A stretch of 64,000 nucleotides of DNA from Liolophura sinensis (Eukaryota; Mollusca; Polyplacophora; Chitonida; Chitonidae). Each line of letters begins with the position of its first letter. The stretch's first letter is position 1. Of the stretch, positions 47,380 through 59,353 are shown piece after piece. The stretch is from positions 14,493,717-14,557,716 of the forward strand of contig NC_088305.1 in NCBI RefSeq assembly GCF_032854445.1, given 5' to 3'. Position numbers and translations under genes: made by a program. A model generated the notes under the pieces. The model was given only the letters and a program-made list of their open reading frames with translations. It was not told the DNA's origin and searched no databases.

Positions 47380-50300
47380 CTATCACACTGGCCTTTCATT
47401 TTAATGACACTTTAATCCATACCAGATTACTGTCACGAGAAGCAATCAACAGTTGTGTTTGTGAACAACAGGTTTGTTAGTTTAATGATGGCTGATCATG
47501 GCTACCGTGTCATTGCTGTGCCCCACTGCGACAAATATATGTACTGTTGAGAGCAGATCTCCTGCACTGCGTATAAAGAATTTTGTAGATTACTAATTTT
47601 TTGAGTGAAAAAGAGGCTTGAAATAACATCTGAATATTTTTCAGTTTAAGTACAATATCCGCAGAACGTAATAAGATTCCATTACACTTGGTGGTGTCAT
47701 TAACTTCTGACAAGCCCATTAACAGGATGGCTTGGAAATTTTAACAGCCTACATGTTATGATTGTCAAAGATTTCTGTCATTAATTTGCATTTTGGATAG
47801 TAATTACATTGTGTGTTACTATAAATTTTTGAAATGATCACTGCCTCGAACAAGTTTTGTGAATAAAGCCCGAGTTAGTTTATGGTGAACACTTAGGGCT
47901 GTGTTGTTCAGGCTTCAAGTTGTGCGAATTTCTCTGCTTGTATTACTATTGTCGAAGAGCCTTTAGGCAGAAGTATACTTAAAAAGTGTACAAAATGAAG
48001 CCTGTCTGCTTAATTGGTATAATAAATGAACAGAAATATATCAGGCTGGTGAAGAGAATTCAAAACAAGTCTGCCTGCTTGTCCTTCTCGGTCTCTCTCT
48101 TCACCAATGGTAATAACTTCCCCTAATCCAGATTGTGTTAAAGCAGCACAGTCACCCAATTAGTAGCTGTGTTAATAAAACAACAGCATTTTCTCATGGA
48201 TCTGTCAGCATAAGTTTAGCAGATTATTGCTCATGTGCCATTGCTATACCACATCGAGTTGTAAATCAATGTTCCCACGAGTCCTGTTATCTGCCATTAC
48301 TGTTAAATGTTGATTCTGACCAAGGTGAAGGATATCAGAACAAACTGCTACATATCCATAAGTTGCTTGATTATATCTTCACTCTGGTAACTGATGGCCT
48401 GCAAAGAGACAGGGATTATTGTTTCCACGATATATAATTTATGAAGAATGGTAGAGGCTTTTTCAAGGGAATATATTTTAGTTTCTCTAAACTCTAAAAC
48501 CTTGTCACAGTAACATTTGCACTTGGGTGAAGAGAGCTCTAAAATTGACCCCCACCTTCCGTCCGTCCGACAATGTGTGAAAAATCTCTCCTAAACCATA
48601 CGTGTTCAATCAAAACACGTGGCCTAATAAACATCTGTGTTCACAACACAAGATTTCTCATAATTCTGTATTAAAATATAGCGATAGCAGGTCAATGCTC
48701 CCGTGTCATTGTTATATCCTGCTCAGTTGTAACGAGTCTTCCTGATAGTCTTGCTATACAAGAAGTCGCGTGTCCAGAAATAGCGTGTCCCAAAAGTCGC
48801 ACACCCTCCTCATTTTCATTTTTTCCATGTTTATTAATAATAGTGATTTTAATTTTTTTTCCCTTCTTTCAGAGTTAACAATGGCTAATAAACTAACAGT
48901 ACAAGAAAAAGATAAATTGTTTTTTTTTTGGTTTGGAAGAGATGGGGCAACACACTGCTCTGGATGTAGCGCGACTTCTCGGACACCCTGCATAACTCTT
49001 ACTGTGGAATTGGTCGACTTCTGATCCAAGTTGGTTCTTTTAAAATAACTTCCTACATGAGGAGGTATACGTGCATATTTATTCTGGTAATATAAGGCCT
49101 GAGAGGAGAGCAGATATTATTGTTTTACACTATGAGCCTTAAGGAGCCATAATGATGGCAGGCGTCGCCTAAGTGAAATATGCCTGAGTTCAGCGTAAAA
49201 CACCAATCAAAAAATGTAAAGAATGACCTAAGGTTTGTGGGGTGTTTGTGTTTTATTTCCATCAAAGGTTGATACTTTTCCACGTAACAGCTTAAAACTA
49301 AAAATCTTCACTTTGCTAAATATCACACTGCCAAGTGAGACCTGTTTTGGTTTTGGGATTCATCTAGTGATGTTATATCTGTCAATAAAGTATATCCGGT
49401 GACATTTGACGTAAATTATTAATTCAAACTGACATCATATTCAATCTAACCGTAACCTTATGGTAAATGTACTTTTGAGGAGAAAGTGTTGCCCTCATGT
49501 GTCTGTTATCCTCACCGTACCACCCACAGTCACTACCAGCAGTACCCCACAGAAACTCTCACTCTCAGCCTTAACTCAGGGCACATTATTACACACTAGA
49601 CCACAAGTAAACACTGTCGTCAACTCTCACTCTAGGTCTGGAACACTCAAATTTGCGTCTGTAAACGTGTGAATATCAGTGTCCCTGACCATACATTATG
49701 ATCCATTAACCGGTAATTGTATTCATGTCTAAACAATCAATAAGCCCAAAAATTCAATTCAAAATGTTATTTTCAGAGGCAAATGAAGAACAAAAAGTAT
49801 TTTTATCTGTGCATATTTGATATTTTTCCATTAGGATTTCACTGTAGCTTCCAGATAAATATCAAAACACATTAATACAATCCAGACAGAATGAGTAACA
49901 TAGGCCTATACAAACTTACGGTCAATATATGAAGAACGATGAAGACTGGTGATGTTGAGATGAGACTTGCTTGTGCATATGTCTTAGTGCTAAATGCTAT
50001 TCTCCAGAATGTTTTATTGTCACCATGAACAGTTATTGTTCTCAATTAATATTAGTTTCACCAAAACAGCTTCGGTTTAAAGAAGTCCCCAACAACAACA
50101 TCATTCAGGGAAAAGCAGCAGTTGGAAATTTTGACGTCATGTATGGTCACGATATTACCATATCCGGTATAAAGAAGACCAGAACAACAACAGCATTCAC
50201 GAAAAAAGAGCAGAAATTGGAGGTTTTGCCGTCATGAATGGTCAAGATATTACCACATCCCGAATTCTATTTGTAAACAAGTATTGAGTGTTACAAATAT

Positions 50301-50806
50301 ATCTCCATCTAGAAGTCTCTACAGTTATCAACAACTGATAATTGAAAATAATACTCGATCTGACTACTGATTTCACTCAGCCGCCTAGAACATACCTTCC
50401 GTCTTTCCACAATCATTGAAAACAATTGACTGGTTTTCTTTGCATTACTGCGTCCAGTTTTCATACTTTATCTATTTTCTTTGTTCTTTGCTGGTTTGTG
50501 TCATACGTCGTTTTTAGAACTGACCTTGCTATTATAGGCCACGGACTCTGTTAATGCTTGACGGCTTGTATACCACTGTCTGTTTCGATGCAGTTTTACC
50601 AATAAGTCGTGCAGCCAGCATGCCACACATCGTAATATTGGTCAGTCGCTTGCAGAAGGTGGTTGGTTTAATCCGTCCGGTGTGTTCTCCGTAAAACTAA
50701 TCGTCATTCTGTTGGTGGGGCATTTTAGACTCTGTATCTCCTCAGTCAGCAATAAGATAGGTGCACAAAATAAGTCAACAACGGAATTGTCTATTACATT
50801 AGCACT
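47380..50806. other. duplicated spacer between BTB-BACK copies A and B
   Basis: No intact gene. Long blocks recur in the later spacers. One begins 'cccgagttagtttatggtga' (47868, 53541, 61854). Another begins 'aagtatacttaaaaagtgta' (47970, 56483). A SINE-like tail 'aagtgaaatatgcctgagtt' lies at 49170 (also 57690). Another block is 'tttcaccaaaacagcttcgg' (50054, 58573, 62980). The spacer therefore duplicated together with the gene. Confidence 0.75.
48881..49024 (+). pseudogene. conserved mini-ORF relic (MANKLTVQEKDKL), unrecognised
   Basis: An ATG after a good acceptor-like tract (ttcccttctttcag) opens MANKLTVQEKDKL, then runs into a T-run. After a frame change the text reads MGQHTALDVARLLGHPA, which looks like a helix-turn-helix start. 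A second copy lies at 57399. Neither is intact, and I cannot name the family. Confidence 0.25.
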
Positions 50807-50812
50807 TTTATT
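50807..50812 (-). promoter_or_regulatory. poly(A) signal of BTB-BACK copy B
   Basis: AATAAA on the minus strand, 27 bases after the stop codon. The same signal follows copies A, C and D. Confidence 0.65.
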
Positions 50813-50838
50813 TTCATCGTAAAGAAGAAACAAAATAA

Positions 50839-52816
50839 TCAAAAAGAGCCATTATCAACACCACTGTCGGAGAAAAGATATTCTGAACAGCCACTAAGGT
50901 CCGCTGACTGCAAATGTCCAGATTTGTGGCAATTTACCGAATTCAAAGACATGGATGAGACAAACCAAAAGTCGGTGTCATACGCTGTCATTTCTAGCTG
51001 GCTTTTATCTACCTTTGTTTCAACTTCTTCATTGACAGTGTCAAAATCCTCAGTAAGCTGCTGGGGACGGTTTTGTGAACATGTAACAACTGCAAGGAAT
51101 TCTTGTACCAGACTGTCGTATGTCTCTTTGTCGGTCTCGTCACCTTGTCGTCTGCACCAGTGAGACACGGCCTTGCAAATCTCTGCTTCTTTAGCGCTGA
51201 GTTTAGGTCGGGATAATATCAACATTGCTGCTTCTTTGGGAATTTTCACGAATGCTGAAGTTTGGAAAATTAGAGCAGCATTTTCCTCCACAAAATCCCA
51301 GATCTAAAAAAGAAATGTAACAATATAGCTGGAAATGCATGCAAATATGCATATGTACATTTTTTTAACCTGGAATATTACTCTATTAAACAATGGCTGG
51401 CAATCAGATATCTTCATTTGCAATAATCACTTTTAATAACCAGTGTTATAAGCGGATATTTTCTGTCAATGACTTACCTTAATCAACAGGCGTTTTATCC
51501 ACTTGTTTTGTGGAAACCTCAAAGTTGAGGTGAGAAGTGGAAGGATGCTTTTCAGGTTGATAAAGCTGGTGGCGAAGTGAAAACAGGAGGAGCAGAGTTC
51601 TGTGAGACCGTAAATGTCAGCTGTGACCATCACGTCTGTGGAGAAAACGGTTACAACGATTACTAAAACCACAGGATATGTCGAATATGGGGAATATGTA
51701 AAAACTACAACACAGAACATGCATTAAGAAATTGTCATTTGAAATTGAACACTCAAAATACTGGATACATGAACTTTAAACACAAATCCATTGTCAAGAC
51801 AGAAACGTTCTTCCAAGTGTTTGGAGGGCACTCTACTCTTCCACACAGTTACTACAACTTACCAACAATATTGTGTACACCCACACTGATTCTTCCACTG
51901 TGCACAAATTGGATGACGTCACGGAAAGTAGCTGGATTTTCGTCTGGTAAATGCACAGTAAGTGGTCCAGGCGATGGTTGTCTTTTCTCTGAAGGCGATG
52001 ATTTCTTCTTTCTAATTTGTTTAAGTTTGGACAACAAGGCAAACTTTGACTTGGTTTGCTCTGTCGACCCCCTCAACGTTTTCTGTCGTGCAAGAATAAT
52101 TTGGTACAAAAATCTGAAAAAATCGACAAAATGTTATTTATAGATAAAGTTATATCATTTCAAGGCGGCAGTTTCAATTTGGCAAAATGCTCATTTTCAA
52201 TAATGACATATATTACGTTTTAAGTTTAAAACCGAGAAATCAAAATTACCTCATTTTAGAACCGTATACAGTGACAAGCCAATGTTTCCTAGAAAATTAG
52301 ACATTTAAAGCCTGGATTTTAATATTTACCTGCTTCTAGTAGCCATGATGGCTTTCACTCCGTAAACAGGAACTTCATCATTGCCAACAAGAAACATAAC
52401 GTCACAGAGATCCAGCACTTCCGTGACCAATTGGAGGTCATCGGAGAGGGTGCTGGTGTTACAAAACGACATTTTCCGATTTATGTCGTCTTGGAGATTT
52501 TTAGGACAACTGTCACTTTCTGTGGTCGGCCAATGCGTCGTCAGAGAATGTGACGGCATAGTGGAAAGAGAATATTCTGGGGAAGAAAAAAAAACAAACA
52601 AATGCAATTTAACGAAAGTATCAATAGAAAATTTTAAGTAATGTTGAATTAGGTTGAAAACATAGGAATGACTTCCTTCACCAGTATATATGTACACCAG
52701 GAAAATAAGAGAAACAAGAGGAACGTACCGCTGGAGAGAAAAGACATTTCCGACATGCACGAGAATCCGGAATCAGACACTGTGGAGATGTCACTAAAAG
52801 AGGTCACTCGGTTCAT
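50839..52816 (-). CDS. BTB-BACK domain protein, copy B, intact, five exons
   Basis: Exons 52816-52729, 52576-52330, 52113-51863, 51635-51478 and 51303-50839 join through GT-AG introns (phases 1, 2, 1, 0) to 402 residues. The Ser/Thr-rich N-terminus is residues 1-84. The BTB domain starts DLCDVMFLVGNDEVPVYGVK (about 85) and runs RSRFLYQIILARQ to FVHSGRISVGVHNIV (about 195). ADIYGLTELCSSCFHFATSF follows (about 200-225). The BACK-like helices are IWDFVEENAALIFQTSAF to LSAKEAEICKAVSHWCRRQ (about 249-300). A Ser-rich tail ends the protein. Such proteins usually act as cullin-3 substrate adaptors or scaffolds. The arrangement is closest to the animal 'serine-enriched protein' type, but that is a tentative match. 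I chose the ATG 105 bases past the TATA box; an upstream in-frame ATG (MKVMQV) lies close to the expected start of transcription. Confidence 0.85.
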
Positions 52817-52918
52817 TTTGGTAAATTTCCAGAGAGAAGTTAAGGAGAGCTTTAAATGTTTACGATGTTGCTTTGCAAATGCTCTTAGAAAACTGACCTG
52901 CATCACCTTCATACAGCA

Positions 52919-52926
52919 CTTATATA
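52919..52926 (-). promoter_or_regulatory. TATA box, BTB-BACK copy B
   Basis: TATATAAG on the minus strand, identical to copies A and C. Confidence 0.55.
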
Positions 52927-52989
52927 CAGGTACACCTGAAATATGTCCTGAATGTGTATTTAACAAGTAAAATCAATTCTGACGATTAG

Positions 52990-54780
52990 ACACGAGCCAG
53001 CTTGTGTTTTGATGATGACAAAACAATAGCGTCACAATGATGACGTCACTATTACACTGGCCTTCAATTTTTATTGACACTTTAATCCATACCAGATTAC
53101 TGTCACGAGAGCCAATCAACAGCTGTGTTTATGAACAACAGGTTTGTCAGTGTAATGATGGCTGATCATGGCTACCGTGTCATTGCTGTGCCCCGCTGCG
53201 ACAGATATATTTACTGTTGAGAGCAGATTTCCTGCACTGTATATAACGAATTTTGTTGATTACTACTGTTTTTGAGTGAAAAAGAGACTTGAAATAACAT
53301 TTGAATATTTTTCAGTTTGAGTACAATATCCGCACAACGTAATAAGATTCTATTACACTTGGTGGTGTCATTAACTTCTGACAAGCCAATTAACAAGGTG
53401 GCTTGGAAGTTTTAATAGCTTGCATATTATGGTTTGCAAAGTTTTCTGTCGTTAATTTACATTTTGAATAGTTATTGCATTGTGTGTTAGTATACGTTTT
53501 TGGAATGGGCAACTGGCTCGAACAAGTTTTGTGAATAAAGCCCGAGTTAGTTTATGGTGAACACTTAGGGCTGTGTTGTTCAGGTTTCGCCTCGTGCAAA
53601 TTTCTCTGCTTGTTTTACTGTTGTCGAAGAAACTTTTAAGCAGAAGTCTACTTAAAAAAGTGTACAAAGGAAGCATGTCCACCTAATTGTGATAATCAAT
53701 CAGCAGAAAATATCAGTTGGTGAAGAGAACTCCAAACAAGTCTGCCGGCTTGTCTGTCGCCTTCGCTCTCTCCACCAATGGGCAATAAATTTTACTAATC
53801 CAGACGTGTTAAAGCGGCACAGTCAATCAATTAGTAGCTGTGTTAATAAAACAACAGCTTTTCTGACGTATCTGTCAGCATAGTTGTAGCAGATCATTGC
53901 TCTTGTGTCATTGCTATACCGCACTGAGTTGTAAATCAGTGTCGCCAACAGTCGTTTTATCGACATTATTGTTAAATTGTTGACTTCTGACCAGAGTTTA
54001 GGGATTATTGTTTCCACGATATATAAGTTATCAGGAATGGTAAAGGCTTTTTCTGGGGATTATATTTTATTTCCACTAATAACCGAACGTTGTCAACAAA
54101 AACATTTGCACTTGGTGAAGAGAACTCTAAAATACTGACCCCCACCTTTCGTCTCTCCGACAATGTGTTAATAACCTCCCCTCATCCACACGTATTAAAT
54201 CAAAAGATGTCAGTCAATCAACAGATGCGTTGAAAAAACAACAGGATTTCTCATGGATCTGTATTAAAATACAATTATACCCGGTCAGTGCTACCGTGTC
54301 ATTGTTATATCCATGTGAGTCGTAAATGAGTATTCCTAAAATTCCTGTTATATCACTTTTCCTGTAGAAATACTGTTACAGGTTATAGCACGTGTAGAAT
54401 AACTTCCTACATGGTGGGATTAGTTACGTGTTTATTCTGGTAACTTAAGGCCTACAAGGAGAACAAAGATAATTGTTTTAGACTATGGCCCATAAGGAAT
54501 GGTCTGCCCGGTTTCCTCCCACAATAGTGATGGTGGCCGGCATCGCGTTAGTGAAATATGCTTGAGTTCGACTTCAAAATGTTATTTTCAGAGGCAAACA
54601 AAGAACAAGAAGTATTTTTATCGGTGCTTAACTGATATTTTCCCAATAGGATTTCACTGTAGCTTCCAGGTAAATATCAAAACACGTTTCTACAATCCAG
54701 ACAGAATGAGTAACATAGGGCTATACAAACTTATGGTCAGTATATGAAGGACGATGAGGACTGGTGATGTTGAGATGAGA
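52990..54780. other. duplicated 5' flank and spacer of copy B
   Basis: Matches the flanks of copies A and C block for block, including a SINE-like piece near 54500-54570 ('tgcccggtttcctcccacaa', then 'gtgaaatatgcttgagttcg'). No gene is recognised. Confidence 0.7.
53041..53048 (-). promoter_or_regulatory. TGACGTCA (CRE-like) palindrome, copy B
   Basis: A perfect palindrome about 115 bases upstream of the copy B TATA box. Confidence 0.5.
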
Positions 54781-55630
54781 CTTGCTTGTGCATATGTTTG
54801 ACTGTTTTAAGGCCTTCACCGCAATGTCTTATTGATACCATGGAGTTCTTTTTTTTGTGGTGTGCAAGAAAACTCCAATGATCGGGGTAAACACCTGAAC
54901 TTTTCTACGTGTAACCTACAGACTTGGGCGCCAATCATAATCGGAGAGGTTGTCTTCAACCAAAGAATAAACAGTCATAATGCATAATTCAATAAAACAA
55001 ATAACAATTGTCAAATAAGGAAGGACTCGAGAACAATAGGCTCTACAGAGGTGAATCAGACGTTAACATAAACATTACTTTTATTTTTAAATTAATTATT
55101 TAACCACGAGATGAAACATTGATCTTGGAGTAATTTTTTTAAAATCGGTTTTAATGACAATTAAATATATATAACATAAATATAACGCATCAATGAAAAA
55201 TTCCTATATTGAACTGAGTGGATAATAGAAAAAACTGTAATCATTTAGCCCTAAAAATTATGGTATAACTTTTGACTCTTTTGTATTAAAGGCTTTCTTG
55301 TACTGTTAAAATGTTTGTTCTGACCTAGCTTATCTAAGGCGAATAATAGCTGATCAAGTAATACCGTATTTTACAAAAATTCTTGTTGGCAAAATTCTGG
55401 CGGATCAAGTTCGGGTTAACGTGGAGACGTTTGTTGATATAATACGCAAAGGTATTGTAAACCGATCAGTGAACATATTTGTCCAGACACTTGGATTGTT
55501 TCAAACAGCTAATGGCAGGTCAGCTGTCAGTCAACGTTCTGCCAGTCAGGTATCATTCGGGCCAAACTGACAATAAGGTATCTCATTGGTGGTTAATGCC
55601 GGCATGTGTGAAGTGATGTTGACCATAACA
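54781..55630. other. unique stretch between copies B and C
   Basis: I see no match to the other spacers and no gene. Confidence 0.45.
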
Positions 55631-55836
55631 AGTTGTGGCTATTGTCATTTTATCACTCCACGAGCTGACTGACAATCAATTAATGTTGGTTTCTCCGAAA
55701 CAACTGCGGCAGAATGAAAACCCCAACAACAGCAACAACATTCACAGAAAAGCAGCATCATTTGGAAGTTTTGACGTAATGTATGACCACAATATGGCCA
55801 TATCGCGAATTATATTTGTAAAAAGTAGTGGGTGTT
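55631..55836. repeat. isolated spacer block, remnant of a lost array unit
   Basis: Diverged copy of the spacer that precedes copies B, C and D on the left ('ggtttctccgaaacaactgc', 'ttggaagttttgacgtaatg', 'cgcgaattatatttgtaaa'). Here it stops abruptly at 'gtagtgggtgtt' and no BTB gene follows. Confidence 0.65.
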
Positions 55837-55837
55837 T

Positions 55838-56405
55838 GTTATGTGCACGACTGCTGTCAGTTTCTAAATTGAGCTTGCCACTGTGTACATACGCTGAGTT
55901 CAGCGCCTGCTGTCTGCCTCTACCTTAGAATATTCCAGAATGTGCTCAGTTCGGTGCCTGTTTGTTTACAAGTGTTCAGGAATTTTCTTATTCTAGACAA
56001 TTTCACCAGGCTATATAAAACCCATGAAAGCAGGTCAAAGGGAGAGAACAGAGAACGGAGAAAGGAGAATTATTGAGAGCTTGGATGCTTTCGCTGTGTA
56101 TTACTTTAGTAGGCCTTTTGTGCTGAATTTTGGTGTCTCTATAGCCTCTGGCTTTGTTATATCCTATCTCCACAGAGCACTTGTTCAGTCTGAACTTGTA
56201 TGTTTAATTTGTGCTCTTGTATACACAGTGCTTATTAGTACACGGACCCTGTCTGTGGAATTTTGTGTATATTTCGTCGTAGACTCAGTTATACTGTGGA
56301 TTTCCCTCTTGTAAATTTGCTTCTGAGCATTTATGCCTGTGTGGTATATATTGTGGAATATATGTGTCCGTTTGGACTTGACGTAAGCACTTTGGTATTT
56401 GTATA
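55838..56405 (+). mobile_element. possible solo LTR
   Basis: It begins TGTTATGTGCACGACTGC, has CTATATAAAACCCATG at 56009-56024, and continues with a pyrimidine-rich leader and a 96-codon frame without recognisable domain. Left and right flanks belong to different spacer blocks, so a target duplication cannot be tested here. The call rests on the TG start, the TATA box and the length only. A promoter of an unknown gene is an alternative. Confidence 0.3.
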
Positions 56406-56411
56406 GATACT

Positions 56412-59340
56412 GGGTTGTTCAGGTTTCAAGTTGTGCGAATTTCTCTGCTTGTATTACTATTGTCGAAGAAGCCTTTAGGCAGAAGTATACTTAAAAAGTG
56501 TACAAAATGAAGCCTGTCTACTTAATTGGTATAATAAATGAACAGAATATATCAGTTGGTGAAGAGAACTCCAAACATGTCTGCCTGCTTGTCCCTCTCC
56601 GTCCCTCTCTCCACCAATGGGCAATAACTTCCCCTAATCCAGACGTGTTAAAGCGGCACAGTCACCCAATTAGTAGCTGTGTTAATAAAACAACAGCATT
56701 TCTCATGGATCTGTCAGCATAGTTGTAGCAGATTATTGCTCATTTACCATTGCTATGCCACACTGAGTCGTAAATGAGTGTCGCCAACAGTCCTTTTATC
56801 GGCATTACTGTTAAATGGTTGACTTCTGACCAAGGTGAAGCATATTCAGAACAAACTGCTACATATCCATGGGTTGTTTAGTTATATGTTTATTCTGGTG
56901 ACTGATGGCCTGCAAAGAGACCAGGGATTATTGTTTCCACGATATATAAGTTATGAAGAATGGTAGAGACTTTTTCAAGGGAATATATTTTAGTTTCTCT
57001 AAACTCTAAAACGTTGTCAACAGTAACATTTGCATTCGGTGAAGAGAGCTCTAAAAATTGACCCCCACCTTCCGTTCGTCCGACAATGTGTGAAACATCT
57101 CCCCTAAACCATACGTGTTCAATCAAAACACGTGGCTCAATAAACATCTGTGTTCACAACACAAGATTTCTCATAACTCTGTATTAAAATATAATGATAG
57201 CAGGTCAATGCTCCCGTGTCATTGTTATATCCTGCTCAGTTGTAAACGAGTCTTCCTGATAGTCTTGCTATACAAGAAGTCGCATCTCCCAGAATTCGCA
57301 TGTCCCAAAAGTCGCACACCTTCCTGATTTTCATTTTTTTTCTGTGTTTTATTATTAATAGTGATTTTAATTTTTTTTCCCTTCTTTCAGAGTTAACAAT
57401 GGCTAATAAACTAACAGTACAAGAAAAAGACAAATTCTTTTTTTTTGTTTAGAAGAGATGGGGCAACACACTTGCTATGGATGTAGCGCGACTATTGGGA
57501 CACCCTGTATAACTGTTACTGTGGAATTGGTCGACTTCTGATCCAAGTTGGTTCTTATTAGAATAACTTATTACATGAGGAGTATACGTGCATATTTATT
57601 CTGGTAATATATGGCCTGAGAGGAGAGCAGATATTATTGTTTTACACTATGAGCCGTAAGGAGCCATAATGATGGCCAGAGTCGCCTAAGTGAAATATGC
57701 TTGAGTTCAGTGTAAAACACCAATCAAATAAATGTAAACAATGACCTAAGGTTTGTGGGGTGTTTGTGTTTTATTTCCATCAACAGTTAATACTTTTCCA
57801 CGTAACAGCTGAAAACTAAATATCTTCACTTTGTTAATTATCACACTGTCAAGTGAGACCTGTTTTGGTTTTGGGATTTATCTAGTGATGTTATATCTGT
57901 CAATAAAGTATATCCGGCGACATTTGACGTTAATTATTAATTCAATCTGACATCATATTCAATCTACTTAATTAAGTCATTAACGAGTTTTACTTATAAC
58001 AAATTGCCCTGATGTGTCTGTTATCCTCACCGTACCACCCACAGTCGATCCCAGCAGTACCCCACAAAAACTCTCACTCCCAGCCTTAACTCAAGTCACG
58101 TTATTACACACTAGACCACAAGTAAACACTGTCGTCAACTCTCACTCTAGGTCTGGAACTCTCAAATTTGCGTCTGTAAACGTGTGAATATCAGTGTCTG
58201 TGACCATACAATATGATCAATTAATCGGTAATTGTATTTATGTCTGAACAATCCATGAGCCCAAAAAGTCACTTCAAAATGTTTTTTTCAGAGGCAAATA
58301 AAGAACAAAAAGTATTTTTATCGGTGCTTAACTGATGTTTTTCCAATAGGATTTCACTGTAGCCTCCAGGTAGATATCAAAACACATTTCTACAAACCAG
58401 ACAAAATGAGTAACATAGGCCTATACAAACTTACGGTCAGTATGTGATGGACGATGAAGACTGGTGATGTTGAGATGAGACTTGCTTGTGCATATGTCTG
58501 ACTGCTAAATGCCATTTTCCAGAATGTTTTATTGTTACCATGAATAGTTATTGTTCTCAATTATAATTGGTTTCACCAAAACAGCTTTGGTTTAAAGAAG
58601 CCCCCAACAACAACATCATTCAGGGAAAAGCAGCAGTTGGAAGTTTTGCCGTCATGTATGGTCACGATATTACCACATTCGGTATAAAGAAGACCAGAAC
58701 AACAATAGCATTCACGAAAAAGGAGCAGAAATTGGATGTTTTACCGTCATGTAGGGTCAAGACATTACCACATCCCGAATTCTATTTGTAAACAAGTAGT
58801 GAGTGTTATAAATATATCTCCATCTAGAAGTCTCTAGAGTTATCGACAACTGATATTCTAAAATCATACTCGATCTGACTACTGATTTCACTCAGCCACC
58901 TAGAACATACCTTCCATCTTTCCACAATCATTGAAAACAATAGAGTGGTTTTCTTTGCATTACTGCGTTCAACTTTCACACTTTATATATTTTCTTTGTT
59001 CTTTGCTGGTTTGTGTCATACGTCGTTTTTAGAATTGACCTGGCTATTATAGACCACGGACTCTGTTATTGCTTGACGGCTTGTATACCACTGTCTGTTT
59101 CGACGCAGTTTTACCAATAAGTCGTGCAGCCTGTATGTCACACATTGGAATGTTGGTCAGTCACTTGCAGAAGGTGGTTGGTTTAATCCGTGCAGTGTGT
59201 TTTCCGTAAACCTAATCGTTATTGTGTTGGTGGGGAATTTTAGAGTCTGCATGTCCTCAGCCAGCAATAAGATAGATGTACAAAGTAAGTCAACAACGGA
59301 ATTATGTATTACATTAGCACTTTTATTTTCATCGTAAAGA
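56412..59340. other. duplicated spacer left of copy C
   Basis: Closely matches 47900-50820, including the second MANKLTVQEK relic (57399-57542), the SINE-like tail at 57690, and the 'gtcatgtatggtcacgatat' block at 58651. No intact gene. Confidence 0.75.
57399..57542 (+). pseudogene. second copy of the MANKLTVQEK mini-ORF relic
   Basis: Same acceptor-like tract and start as at 48881. A T-run and an in-frame TAG interrupt it soon after the start. The downstream EEMGQHT word is kept but out of frame with it. Confidence 0.25.
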
Positions 59341-59353
59341 AGAAACAAAATAA

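Noticed and set aside
52817..52966. N-terminal extension of BTB-BACK copy B
   Set aside because: The long frame begins at a TTG and covers the TATA box and the expected transcription start, so most of it is promoter. One ATG in it (MKVMQV) remains an alternative start.
56024..56314. 96-codon frame with hydrophobic stretches
   Set aside because: It lies inside a unique LTR-like segment, shows no domain, and has no counterpart in the other spacers.
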